From Ulva prolifera (taxonomy: Eukaryota; Chlorophyta; Ulvophyceae; Ulvales; Ulvaceae), in contig CM041201.1 of NCBI GenBank assembly GCA_023078555.1, positions 3,789,713 through 3,853,712 on the forward strand: a DNA stretch of 64,000 nt, given 5' to 3'. Each line of letters opens with the position of its first letter. Position 1 is the first letter of the stretch. The translations under genes were made by a program, and so were the position numbers. Shown in pieces: positions 12,301-24,900 of the stretch. Under the pieces are notes generated by a model that was not told the DNA's origin, made no database searches, and was given only the letters and a program-made list of their open reading frames with translations.

Positions 12301-15300
12301 CATGGCACTCGGCTGCATGGGGCGCCATGTGCAGCCATGCAGCAATTCTGGACAGACCCATGCATATGCATGCATGCCACAGTCCTCATGGCATGTGCTG
12401 ATCAGGGCTGCGCTGCAACGAGGGCGTGTGCTGTGCTATGCTGAGCAGAGGTGGCTTGTGCACCAGCACAGCTGGAGCAGTTCTGCACTGCGGCAATGAG
12501 GGTGCAGGGGACAGCTTGCCGGGCCTGGCGGAGGCGCTGGAGGGCCTCGGGGCGCTTGCGGCGGTGCCGCCGCCGGGCCGCAACGCCGTTGCCGACTTCT
12601 CGCACTCCCTCGTCAACACGCTCGCCAAGTCCGCGCTGATCGGCGGCGCCGCCGCGGCCACGGCGGAGGTGCTCGCGCACAAGCAGCAGGCGCATGGGGC
12701 GCTGCTGCAGGCGCTGCAGGCGGCCGGCCTGCTGGAGCACGGCGCCGCCGCCCCGCCGGTGCGGACACCCCACACGCGCCCCGCGCTCACGTGCCCTTTG
12801 CCCCACACCATCCGAATCAGCCACGTACCCGCAGGCCGCAAGGAGCACGTTCATTCCTACTGCGAGCTGTGCTCCCGTCGCCGACCAGTGTCGCCGAACC
12901 CGGGTCCCACATGCGGCGGGGTCCCCTGCTTTGGCGTGTATTAGACATGATGCGGTGCCACAGCGCAGCGGACCCGCTGTCCGCTCCACTGCACTGCAGC
13001 GAGCGGCCGACACGCGCAGAGCCGCGCAGCCCACACCCGGCGCATCGCGTGCAGGGACCGAAGCTGCCGCCGCAGGCGACGTTTGAGGTGTTTCAGCACA
13101 GCGAGCACCTCACGGCGGTGTGCAGCCTGTACTACGAGTGCAGCGCGCCCTCCGCCGACACCGCGCACCGCGCCGAGCTCCTCGAAGCCCTCGCCCTCGC
13201 CTCCCGCCAAATCGGTGCCCCCCCCAAGCTTTGTAATATCATTCCCCTTCCCCTTCACCCTGTATCCCCTTCAACATGCGATATGCATGCATGTATGGTT
13301 TGCAACTTGTCCAAGCATGTTCCCATCACGAGAGCTCCGCACTACCCGGCGGCACACAGGCGGAGCGCGTATGCATGCATGCAGAGGCCCCCGCAGGCCG
13401 CCACGTCACGTCGAGTGACTGGGCGTTCAGCAGCCCGACGCCCAACCTGCCGCTGCTGATGCGCGGCGTCATTGATGCATGCACCTACACGGCGGCGCCG
13501 GCGAGCCCCGGGGAGGCGCCGTTTGAGGCCACCGATGCGGCCGCGCGGATCGCGGCGCTGACTGACATCGCGTGCGCGGCATTCCGCGGCGCGCGCTCCG
13601 CACGGCAGGCTGCCGCGGCGCAATTTGGCGCGGCGTATGAGCCTCGTCTGGATCACGGGTCGGGGGGGTGGCTCGGCAGCGCGGAGGTCCGGGAGGCGTG
13701 CATGCTGCTTGCGCTGCGCTGCCTCGCCGTCTGCGGCACGCCGTCCGGGGAGTGGCTGGAGCGCATCCTGCAGCTGGCCGGCCACCTTGTTGCCAGGTGC
13801 GAACTGCCTCGTGACAGTGTGCAGGTTTTTGCTGTGGACGTGCCAGCCAGTTCGATGCATTTGCTGGTGGCTGTGGCGGCGGGAGCTCGTGCGAGGCCGT
13901 CCCGTGACCGTTTAAGGGCTTGTTTGCGTCTGGTCCATGTAGGCTGAGCAGTTTGCTGAGCAGTTTGCAAATCTTGAGCACACACACAAGGCTGGGAGTG
14001 TGCTGTGTGTATAATGGACAGAGCACTGTTTTGAATACAGCTAGACGGAGCTTGCTAGTCTCGAGGCCTCCCAACTTGTCCCTGTTATTGGGTAGGCTCC
14101 AGTGGATATCATTGCTGTAGCCCCCACAGCTGCTCGCGTGTGTCATCTTGTGCGATCAACTCAGTCCCCCGGAGGTGGCAGGTGATGAGACCGGGCGACC
14201 AGTCTGAGAGGCGGATGCACGAACCATGCACCGCCGCTGCAGAGACTCCGCCTCGAATGTCATCCTTGCTCTGATGCCGCTTCCGACCACACCCACGAAA
14301 TACTGCTGCCGCCAGGCGCAGGCCCCTGCGCAGCTCCGTCAGCAACGCATCATGCGCCGTAGATGGGTTGCTCTGTTTGCAACATTATACTGTAGCACAA
14401 TGGCGAGTGCCAGGGGTGGTCAGGGGTGTGTTGTGTCCCTTGCTGGGCCAGACCTCGCCTGTCGCAGCGCACTCCTGGCCGTACATGGGGCAGAAGCACA
14501 ACAGTACATGCATACGTGCATACAGTGGTCAAATCATCACAGACTCGCTGTGTGTCTCCGCGCAATCGCCAAGGTGCCCACTGCGACCCTCTTTTGCGAG
14601 TTCTGTTGAGTGAAACATGGCCGCGTCGTGCGAGCAGCTCGTCCCCTCCCGCTGTTCTCCCACCAATTGCAAAGGTGCTCAGCTCTGGTTGCCAAAGTGG
14701 CTGTGTGGGCTGCAGCGCCGTAGGCCAAACACCCACGAGCCGGCTTTGCTCTCTGCATGATCGTGTGATCGTCCGCTGTGCTCAGTTCCGCCCATTGTGC
14801 TCTAAGCGGGAGAGGCCACGTGTGCCGGGAATTGAGATCATGTGCTGCTATTGCTAGTGCTGCTAGTGCTGCTAGTGCGTGTTCAGCCGCAGCTGCCTGC
14901 ATGCAAAGGGCCTGTTGGAGCTGAGTCCAGCAGGACACGGCGGAGGTGGCAGGTGATGAGACCGGGCGATCAGTCTGAGAGGCCAATGCACGAACCATGC
15001 ATGGCCGCTGCAGAGACTCCGCCTCGAATGTCATCCTTGCTCTGATGCCGCTTCCAACCACACCCACCCACGCGCTGCTGCCGCCAGCCACATCGACCCC
15101 GCGAGCTGGCTCCCTGTGCAACGGTGATGTGATCAGCGGCAGCACCAGTCAACCACCTCACATGGCCGCATGACACATGTTGTGAGCCTGTTGGTTCAGC
15201 CCCGAGTGTTGACAGGGGCACACCACATCATTCAAAGACGCTCTCATTGCCGACCCATGCTGCCGACTGGGCGCATGATGGGCAGCTCAAATCTGTGTCT

Positions 15301-18300
15301 AGCCGACACTCCATCATCGGTCTGCTGTTGTTAGCTTGTGCCTCGTCCGGTCAATCTGAGACACGATCGGCCTGACGCGCACGGACGGTCCCAGGCTGGT
15401 TGTGCACAAGATAGCACTAGCAGCCATGTGTACGAACTAGAACTGATCAGCCACCACCAGGACGTGTGGGCATGCAGCTACAAGAGTGCTGCAGACGAGG
15501 CCCGCGCAGAGGGCCAGCCGGAGGCGGCGGTGGACCGCCTCGTCGCGGAGGCACAGGCCGCGACCTCCGACATCCTCGCCGTGGCCCGCACCGCACCCGC
15601 CGCGGCGGCCGAGGCGGCCCCGAGCACCGCCCTTGCGCCGCTCGCCGGCCGCGGCGCGCAGCCACACGGCAGCGCCGTGCTGCGGCAGCGCCTGCAGGCC
15701 CTCGCCGGCAGCCCCCTCGAGTCCAGCGGCCAGGTGCACTTGCCACCCGTGACACCCAGCAGCACATGCCACAGTATGCTTGAACTGTCGAGTGACTGCA
15801 CAGCGACTCTTGGGCTCGGGCGCGCCTGCACTAGCTTCAGGCTGCGTCGGAATACTAACCTACACTGCAGCAAACATGTTTGCACACCGTGCTGTCTGTG
15901 CACTCGGCCCTTTAGTGCGAGAGTTGCCCGGTGTGGGCGGCGAGACCCGCGCGGGTTCCGTGGCCGGCGGGCGGGCTCAGGTGCCCATGTCGTGAGACAG
16001 ATGCATGGCGGTGGCATGCAGGCGTGCCCGGTGCCGCGGCTCGCGAGCGTGGATCACCTGCTGTCCCTCTGCGAGGAGCACATCGCGGCAGAGCACGCCG
16101 GCGCCTCGGCGGCCGCGGGCCGGCCCGGGGAGCCGCTGCAGCCGCGCCTGCTCGCTGAGCTCTCCCAGCAAATGCAAGGCTGTGCGCTTCCCCCCCTCCT
16201 CCTCTCTCCCACTGCCGGCCGCAAGCACCACTGCCGGCCGCATCAGCGCTACAGTGGCCATGCTTCGGTGCTGCTTGCTTCCTCTGCAGCGGTGGCCGCT
16301 AGATCTGTGACTGGTGGACGCGATCTGTGGTCGTCAGTGCCTGTCTGTGTCCGATTTGGTACAGGAATTCCGGTCAACATCGCTGCCGAGAGATGGATGT
16401 TGCCTGCACACAGCATCTGAGCACCAGCGCCAAGGCGGGGCCCGGCATACACCAGCTGCATGTGACGATGGCATTCCGCGTGCGGAAGCTATTGTCCTAT
16501 GCTGGGCGGTGGTGAGCCCGCTGACATACTCGCACGGCAGGGACCCGGCGGATCTAGGCGATGACCGATGTGCATGCATGCATGCAGTCGCCTCGCCAGT
16601 GATGGCGTCCGTGGACGCGACGCCGATCTCCGCGCGTGAGCGCGCGGCGCAGCAGCAGCAGCACGGCTTCATGATCCAGCACCCCGCGTTCTTGCGCCAC
16701 GTGCTGCGCGTGCTGTGCTCCGGCCAGCGCGTGGTGGAGCTGCTGCTCCTGCCGCCGCCGTTCCACGGCCACGTGCGGCAGTTCCTGGCAGAGGTGCGTG
16801 GCGAGCCCACTGACAGGGCGTGTGTCTACACTGCTGCCCAGCAGCGCAGCGGGGCGAAGGCGTTCTGTCCCAGGTTGCGATGAACACTTGATGTTCATTG
16901 CCGTGCTATGTTGAGGCATCCTTGCAAGGCCTTGTGGAGTAGGGTTACCCTGCGGGACGCTGCTTGCACTGCTGCACCTTTTTCATTCTTCTTTCACTCT
17001 TTGTTTACTTGATGCTATTTTCAATCTTTGTTTGTTCGGCCAAGCTTTGGCCATGTGGAGTGCGCATCTGGCGCTTATGCATGAGCATGGAGGCTCTTGC
17101 AGGACGAGCAGTGGAGGGGCATCGAGTGGCTGTTCCACAACGCCCGCGGCAACTTTGCGGAGGCCTCGGGCGCCCTCGCGTCGCTCGTGCGGAACGGCGA
17201 CCCTACCGGCCGCGCCGCCAGCGTCCTGGTGCCCCAGGGTTTCCCCCCGGCAATGCTGCCGGCGCGGGCCGCGCTACTGAACAAGGCGACCCTGCTGCTC
17301 AAGGCGAAGACGGAGGCACGGGTGCGGGGGGGGCCCGACGTGGCCGCCGCTCCGCAGGAGGTGACGTCCCTTGGGTCCATGGGGGCGCCCGCGGAGTCAG
17401 CTGCGGCGCGGGAGCTGGAGGAGGCGGAGGTGATGCTGGCTGCGCTGCGGCTGCGGGATGCCGTGCAGGGCCCGGTTGCCATGGGTGACAGCAGCAGTGC
17501 AAGCCGCGCCGTGGAAGGCTTGGTGCGACCCTTCCGTTGGTAGCAGGCCTGCTGCCATTCATGGATCAGTCTGTCGATGGGGTGCTGAGGCAAGGCTGCC
17601 CTGTGCGTGGTGAATGGCACTCGAGTTGCATCAGGTACAAAGGGCATTGTTTCGGGACCTGGATTTTAACAGATCTGGACCATGTCGGCACCGCTGAATG
17701 CCTGGCTGGCAGGGAAACGCATCCAGGTAGCGTGGGGGTGTGCGGTGCAGGATGTTGATGCCGTGATCTCAGATGCGGCATTGAGTGAAGATGCAGACGT
17801 GCTGCTTGAGGGTGTGTCGGTGGCGTCACGGATCGCCGCGTGCAACGGCGTGTGGCTAGAGCGGCAGCGAGATCAAGCCTGGGCGTCGCTGTGGGGTTCA
17901 CTGGCGGCGCTGGACGTGCCGCGCTTCAAGATCGCAATCGCGGCGAGCGACTCCTTGATGGGCTTGAATGCTGGGTATGCAGCCACGGCATTGGGCTGTC
18001 CGTCTAGTGTGGTTCCTGGTCCGCAGTGGTGCAGACGAGGCAGGCAGGGAGGACACCTGATATCATTGACAGCTGTGCCTCTCCATTGACTGCTCCCGGG
18101 TAGGATTGTGTATGCTACTTGATATCGTGTTGATCTGCTCTTCGCTGCTTGTATGAGCTCGTAAAGATGGTGACTGGCTTCAGGGATTTGAGTGGGAGCG
18201 TGGTCGGTGAGGGCTTCAGGAGCACAGCAAAGCTCTTGAGACGGAAGCCTGCACAGGCCAAGATGGCAACAGATGCAGCAGTCGAACAGGTCAGGCGGAC

Positions 18301-18400
18301 CCTCGCGGAAGCTACTGGCGGAGACAGATGCGGGCCTGTTGTACGAGACATGCTGGACCGTGCCTTGGCTGGGGCAGGACTACATGCAGCAGCGAGGTAG
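9320..18400 (+). CDS. NUP133: Nuclear pore complex protein NUP133-like, 15-16 exons
   Basis: This is a scaffold nucleoporin of the Y (NUP107-160) complex at the nuclear envelope: an N-terminal beta-propeller followed by an alpha-helical stack. Exons are 9320-9503, 9678-10121, a short uncertain exon from 10183, 10360-10675, 11192-11368, 11852-12088, 12508-12758, 13055-13214, 13385-13796, 15478-15733, 16022-16181, 16588-16793, 17103-17522, 17751-17974 and 18184-18400. All other junctions are GT-AG and phase-compatible; the total is about 1,230-1,245 residues, within the family range. Propeller blades are visible in ASAGRLHIWRSQDG and LALTDTSLDCWRVS. The C-terminal half carries the NUP133/NUP155-type signature in WLFHNARGNFAEASGALASL followed by a helix with LLNKATLLLKAKTEA, and later a WASLWGSLAALDVP helix. 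The family call rests on remembered pattern, not a search. Several introns carry tandem or direct repeats. The 10183 exon is either 17 or 71 nt. Confidence 0.75.
11421..11504. repeat. Tandem repeat, four exact copies of a 21-bp unit
   Basis: The unit CCTCCAGCCACAGCACACGTG (21 bp) is repeated four times without a change, inside the NUP133 intron 11369-11851. Each unit contains the E-box-like palindrome CACGTG. The array is open in several frames but sits between two well-supported exons. Confidence 0.95.
12091..12130. repeat. Pentamer array (GYGCT)8 starting at a splice donor
   Basis: Eight consecutive units of G(C/T)GCT follow directly after the GT donor at 12089 in NUP133. The array is strongly asymmetric between strands and could vary in length. 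Confidence 0.9.
14170..14315 (+). repeat. Direct repeat, copy 1 (about 146 bp)
   Basis: This segment starts CGGAGGTGGCAGGTGATGAG and closely matches 14941-15087, with scattered substitutions and one small indel near its right end. It lies in the 1.68-kb NUP133 intron 13797-15477. No protein coding was recognised in it. Confidence 0.93.
14941..15087 (+). repeat. Direct repeat, copy 2 (about 147 bp)
   Basis: This is the second copy of the 14170-14315 element, in the same orientation, start to start 771 bases apart and in the same intron. The conserved block includes AGAGACTCCGCCTCGAATGT. Confidence 0.93.
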
Positions 18401-18986
18401 CTGATGCATGAGCATTTGTAGCAATGTTGGCCATATGCAGGCTGATGATGGCCGTGGTCACAACACTTGTAATTCAGCATGTTTCCGGTGAGAACATGAA
18501 TGGAACAGGGTCCGTGATGACCAACCCTGAACGCTGGCTGAGCGGCTTCACATTATGTCAAGAAAAATCACATACACTGGCCATGCCAATCCAGCCACAG
18601 GCAAGACCTCATCATGTCTTCTTTTGATGAAACGTACAAATCTAATGTTACAAGGCTGCAAGGACACGGCAAACGCCATGTGCCTGAACAGGCGATGATT
18701 TGCGCAGGCCATCAGCAGCACGCACATAAGATGCTGTGCAAAACCAAATACATTGGAGCTGTACGTGCAAAGCCAATTCAGATCTCCAATTCAAAATTCT
18801 ACAGAACTCAGTCTGACAGACAGTGAAAGTGTGGCTTGATTCATGCCATCGTGCTCACATCACTACGCTGATGTATGGCCTGCCATATCACGTTTGGCCA
18901 AGGACAGATCAGTCTCTGCCCAATTCCCACCACCTGGTGCATGAGGGACTCCCCCACACGGTCGGGGGCTCAAGGACAGCCTCCCA
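18401..18986. other. Convergent intergenic region between NUP133 and the giant minus-strand gene
   Basis: Both flanking genes end here. A TGTAA at 18468-18472 serves NUP133. No other gene was recognised. Confidence 0.6.
18468..18472 (+). terminator. TGTAA polyadenylation signal of NUP133
   Basis: TGTAA lies 68 bases after the stop codon at 18398-18400, a normal distance for a short algal 3' untranslated region. Confidence 0.65.
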
Positions 18987-21900
18987 TCACTGTCCCCGGA
19001 ACATGGGAAGATTCTCGCAAGAGTTCTCGTCCGACGGCATCCGTCCGTTCCATGCGGCCGAGCCCTTGCTCGCATGCCCAGGGCGATCTCCTCTTGATTC
19101 GTCCACAAGCGGGTCACTCCTCGGAGTCGGTGCATCAAACAGAGCATTCAGCGTCAACCTCACATCCTCCGCAGCACCCTTCGACGGCGACACCATGGGG
19201 CTGCGCCGCCAGTCGTCCGTTATCGGAGACATCTCACCAATCGCGCCGATCGACGCCTCCAGCCCCGGGGTGGGCAGGAGGTCGACGTCCAGCAGTGACA
19301 CCGCCGCAGGCTGCCCTGCCAGGCTCGCAATGCAGTTCCGAGGGGACAGTGGGGCGTCATCCACCGGCGGCGGGGGGTGGGCCTCGTGAAGCGCCCGCTG
19401 CCAGGTGTGCGGCGACACAGCGACGCCACGGCGTACGTCCTGCTGCTGCAGCTGCGACGGGGCAGACTGGTCCGAGTCGGACGACGCAACGGCCGGCAGG
19501 GAGGGCCGTCCGCGCAGCACCAGCGGGCTTGCGGAGGGCATGAGTGGCGGCACGCACGGCATCGGCTGCTGTGGGAGCTGCGCCATCGAGGGCTCAGGCT
19601 CGCGCTGGGTGACCTGTGATGCGGGCGCCGACGGGATGCTGGGCCCGGCCGAGCTTGCCACCGTCGTCCCTGATGGGTCTTGTGGCAGGCCTTGTGACCC
19701 CGGCCGGGGGTGCGAGATTGAGGTGGGGAGAGGGGAGTTCACCATGAGGGGCGCCCCCGGCGTGGGCTCATGCTGGGTGATCTCCATCAGGGACGGCGAT
19801 GGCTCCGCCGCAAATGTTGGGGCTGCACACAGCAGAGCGATTCAGATGCGGGCAATTGGTGCAGTCACGACTCTGCAGCATGTGCACCCGGTTGGTGGCA
19901 GCAGGGCTCCAGCAGGTGTCACAGGAAGCGCACCAGACAGCCTCTGGGGGGCACGAGGTAGCCGGCTGTGCACGACCTGCTCAGGCTGCAGAGAGCGGCG
20001 GGAGCCAGCAGCCACCGCGCGGCGGATGCCGGTGGGGCGGCCAGGGCCTCCGACTTGACTGCCACCATCAGGTTTCAGGCTTGACGGCACAGAGTGTGCG
20101 TCAGCCGGGGTGTCCGCGGCGGCATCAGCGCTCTCTGGCGCTGCACCCGCGTCAGACGCCGGCCGGCTGCTGGGGGCTGAGGCAGTCGGCCGGGGGATGT
20201 CAGAGCTGACTCCTGCGATACGCGGGGTGACCCTGCCATCCTCAGACTCGTCGGCACCAGGGTCGGCGTCCTGTGCGGGGGGGCGGCGTGCAAGGAAGTC
20301 CTCCGCCTCGGCAGCCGAATCGGCGCCAGTAAGCGGAGACGGATTCGGGGCTGTGCCCGAGGCGGAGTCTTGCGCAATAGAGCTGGGCTCTGTGCAGCAG
20401 GGGGTGTGGAACGGCCGAAGGACCGTCCCGGGGGTGGGCGCGACAGACCGCGGCTCTGCCTGAGTCGGGGGCGCGCGTGGCGCGGTTTGGAACGGAGTCG
20501 GCCCAAAGGTCGGCGTCGGCATGAGCATCTCCGGAGCAGACGTGGTGAACACCAGCGGTGCAAACTGGAGCGGCTGCGGTGGCGAGGGGTGCGCCGGGGC
20601 CAGATGGTCTGTGGGCGGGGACAGCGGGGGATCGTCTGGGGAGGCGGGGCAGGGGGCAGGGAAGTCAGCGATGCCTGCCCACATGGGGCTTGGCTGCGCC
20701 AGTGCAGAAGAGTGGGATGAGTTCAGCAGGATGCCGCCTGCGGACAGTTCCGCCTCTGGTGGAGCAGAGTTGTTGCAGGCGGATCCAAAGTGAAGGACTG
20801 CATGGCAAGCAGGCCATCAGACAAGGCCACCAGGCCCTGGTGAACAACATGGAGCACACATGCTGCGACCCGCATGACGTCTGCTGCATGGCTGCTGAGG
20901 CGAAACGTCACTGCACCGTCAGAGCTGCCTCGGAAGTGCAGTATGACATTACGAGAGCAGGCGGCGCAAAAGGGGAAGTCACCTGGTGACAGGCTGTCAA
21001 GCAGGCTCGGGTTGGTCTGCCAGTCCTGGACCTTCGCAATCGAAGCAGACATCGGCGTTGAGGCGCCAGACAGCACTGCAGCCAGGCCGCGTGCGGCGAG
21101 GGGCGGCCCGTAGCCGCCACCGTCAGCCTCCGCAACCTGCGCCGCCATCTTGGCAGCGAGCGCGGACATCTTCTGTGGAATCTCCATGCCGCCCTCGGAG
21201 AAGAAGTGGAGCAGGGACATCGTGTTCTCGTGGATGACCTCGACCGTGGAGCAGATGCCGGAGCGTGCCTGTGCCATGTCCTCCTGCAGCTGGGCGCCGC
21301 TGTCCTGCATCATGGACTGCAGGTCCTCCAGCTCCCGGAGATCCTGCACTCCATTGGCTTCTGACTGGTCAGCATGGCACACACATAACTGATGCAAATA
21401 ATGCGCAACGCACCAGTGGTCAAAAGAATCGCTGATTCTAAACAAACAAAGCTCCTTTCCAAGCAGGCTGTACAGTCGTACGATGCTTTCAGACGAAGCC
21501 CATTTGACCTGGTTTCGCTCGAGGTCGACAGTGCGAGTTGATGTTCTAAGCAGCCTTGGGCGTGGACGCCACGAGGAGAAACGTACCCGCTGGAGCTGCT
21601 GAAGGTCCTCTGGCCGTTCCACAGCACTGCCATGGAGCGCAAGCTTCTCCTCAACCTCATGGAACTCCTTCATGACATTGTCAAGGTCCCGCGACTGGTC
21701 TTCTTGTGGCTGGAAGCCTGTGATCTTTGCAAACAGAGCCTCCCGGCTTGCTGACAGCTGGCGCAGGTCGCCAGATGGCGGCCCTGCTGTGACAGAGCCA
21801 TCCAACAGTGCCTCGCGCCATTGCGTGATGCGCTGGTGCAATGCCTCGTGCGCCTGCCTGGCAGTCTCCTGCTGCTCCTGCATGCATATGTACCCTGACG

Positions 21901-24900
21901 ATCGTGTATTCACACTATCCGTACCCACGGCCAGCAGTCTGTATCACCGTGTCAGTGGAAAAGGACACGAGATTCTGCAACATGCAATCAGCAAAACCAA
22001 AGAGAGAGTCTGTTCTTGGCATCGTGTGCAGTACGTGTCACAAGAATTGACACGTGCAACAGAGATCAGAGCAGATGCATGCGGCAACGCTGTTGGCAGC
22101 ACGGGGACACTCACCTGGCAAGTGACCAGTTCTGCAAGAAGGTGCAGGAATCGAGCCTGCTGATCCACGAGCCCGTTCAGATTCTGCGACACAACATCGA
22201 TGTACATTTGTTGCTCGCCGAACTTGCCCATCCATGGCTGACCGCAGTCAGACTCCTGCTCACTGTCTCCAGTGGCACCATACAGGCAGTCCTCGTTCTC
22301 TGTGTTGCCACTGTAGGAGGCCTCGCTTGCTGATGGTGTGGGCAAGCTAGATACAGCGTGCTGCAAGGTCTCTGACAGGTACGTGTGGAGCTCTCGACCC
22401 TCTCCTGCTGTGAGATGTGTGCCTCCATACTCTGCTTCCAGACTTGCATACCTTGCCTGCACACTGGCACTCCCTTACACGGTCATCGATCTCATGCATA
22501 CTCTGAAGGGCACCACATCACCGTCTGCGACTGTCGGTCTGAGCACGGGATGTCTCACCTCAACCTGACTGGCAACAGCCGTGCTGTCAAATACCACCTG
22601 AGGCATCTCGCAGGAGCCAGCATGGATTGCAACATTGTCCAGGACACGTTGCAGCTCGACTGCCCCGTCCTTGACAGCATGGCTTCCACCTGGGCTGCCT
22701 TGTGCTGAGACCTGCAGTCGTACCACCATGATTCAGGAGAGGCACGTAACCATGGCTGCTGGCAGGCATGAATGTCAAAGTTGCCATGCCATACCTCAGT
22801 GTGAGTCTGGAAGCAACCGTGGGTATCAATGTCAGCTTCATGTGAGAAACTTGCCTGCCTGTTGAGGGAGTGCAATGGCATGCAATCAGCATCAGCCTCA
22901 GGAGCACCAAGACCCAGCGAGGCTTTGATATGGCTGGAAGGCCCAACGTTGTCCTCCAGCATGGACGGAGCTCGCTCATGGACAGACTCAAGCCCAGCCT
23001 GGATGATGCTCGTCGCATCCATGATGGGCACAACATGTCCACCTGGCAACACGTGCAGCTTCACTTTGACGCCTGTCAGGGGATCTGGAGCTTGCATAAG
23101 CCTGTCATATCGCTGCAACCAGGTGCTCTGCTTGTCAAAAAGCGAACCGCTTGGAATTTCTGGGCTAGGGCCCCCTCGAGCATGAGATGCCGTGCCCATT
23201 GGACCAATGCCTGACAGGTTGCCTTGATCTGCGGCTTCCAGAGCACAGATGTGGCTCTGCAAAGCAAGCTATAGTCAGTCGCCATCAGCATGCAAAGTAG
23301 CAGCGGGATGATGTTGCATGAAGCTGACTGCACTGGAGTTGGCAAACTGCAGCACTGATCCCTGTCACTCACAGTGTCTCACCTCGAGATCCATCTGCCT
23401 TCGCAAAAGATCATTCACCTGCTTGGCCAGATCACTCTCTCTTCCACCTGCCTGCTGCAATTGAAAGTGCACCCGGGACAGCCCTTCCGCAGCAGCAGAG
23501 CTGACGCTGCTGTTCTCAAGCTGCAAGTCATCGGAGACCAGCATAACCTCCAACGCGTTCACAACGCCCTCCTCTGCCGCCTGGAGCTTGTTGACTTCTG
23601 TAACCGCTTTGTCGAGAACGCTCTTGATCTCTGAAGACCACTCCCAACCAGATGACTCCACAGATATGGCAGGTGCATCAACAGCATTTGCCAAGCCAGA
23701 AGCTGCATGCATCTACAGAGCACTGCCTTTCCTTCAGTTTTCTGCTGTGCTTGTGTAGCTTGCCTGTGATGAATGTATGGCACTTCGACCACAAAGTTGT
23801 TGAAAAATGTGTGAAGGATGCTGGCAACGATAATGCCCTCACAAAACAGCCTTGTTCACAGTTCTGGGCATGCATCTCAAGCTGTGCAGGCACGGCGTAC
23901 CACTGCATGGCGAGACGCCCAAGCTTCCATTGCAAAGCCCTTCAGCCGCTGGAGCTGCTTCGCCATATCTTCGCCGAGTTCTGCATCATCAATGAGAACT
24001 GCAGAAACGTCACCTCCCTGCAACAGTGCATGCACAACCGCCATCGCAGTGTGCTCTGCGACCTCAGCAGCGTCCAGCTGCACAGCTGCCTGCTTCATGA
24101 CGTTGCACACTTCGTAGCTCCAGTTCTCGCCAAACAGCTGTGGCTCAGGTAAGGACTGTCCATAAACCCGCTTTGCCAGGTACTTGGTGGGTTCAACCTG
24201 CATGTGCCACTTCAATGGTCTGCATCAGCATACAGCACGTACGTACCAAGCTTCTCTGCGATTGAATCGGAGTAGAGAGAGCGGAGAAAAGAAACATGCA
24301 TCACACATATACCAGTTGCTCGCGGTGCTACCTGCCTTGCTTGCTTTGTCCTTGTAACACACATATGCCAGTGCAATCAGATGCACGCACCAGCAACTGA
24401 ATCTGGTACAACATGTTCTCAACAGATTTTTTCAGATCACCCTGAGCCAGGTCGAGACGCTGCTCACGCTCATCGCTGTGAACATGGCCACCCCCTTGTT
24501 CCTGTTGCTGTTGCACCAGTATGAGTGTCGCCTGAGCTTGCTTCATGAGCTCCTGAAGAGAGCTGCCCTGGGCACCATGGTGGGCACATGCGGCAGCAAG
24601 TTCTTGCTGGGCTGCTTCTAGTTCATCGCACTCCTTTGCAACCTCAGCAAGGCATTCCAACACCTGCGGATGACGGACACATACAGTCAGTTTCAAGGCT
24701 GCTAGACCCTTGCAGCATTGCTGGGCCGTTAACATCCCAAAGATAATGGAGTCTGCATACATACACACATCATGCAAGACTTACACAGACAGGCCATGAT
24801 GGAGCACCGGCTCACTGCAAGAAATGAGCACCAGGGCTCACGGCCCGCGTCTCACCACACATGAAAAGCCCACCCTTCTGCTTTCAGCTGCTTCATACAA

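Noticed and set aside
15338-16420. Plus-strand open frame of 360 codons taken as one exon
   Set aside because: It runs through two NUP133 exons (15478-15733, 16022-16181) and the intron between them. The middle and end parts lose the composition of the exons.
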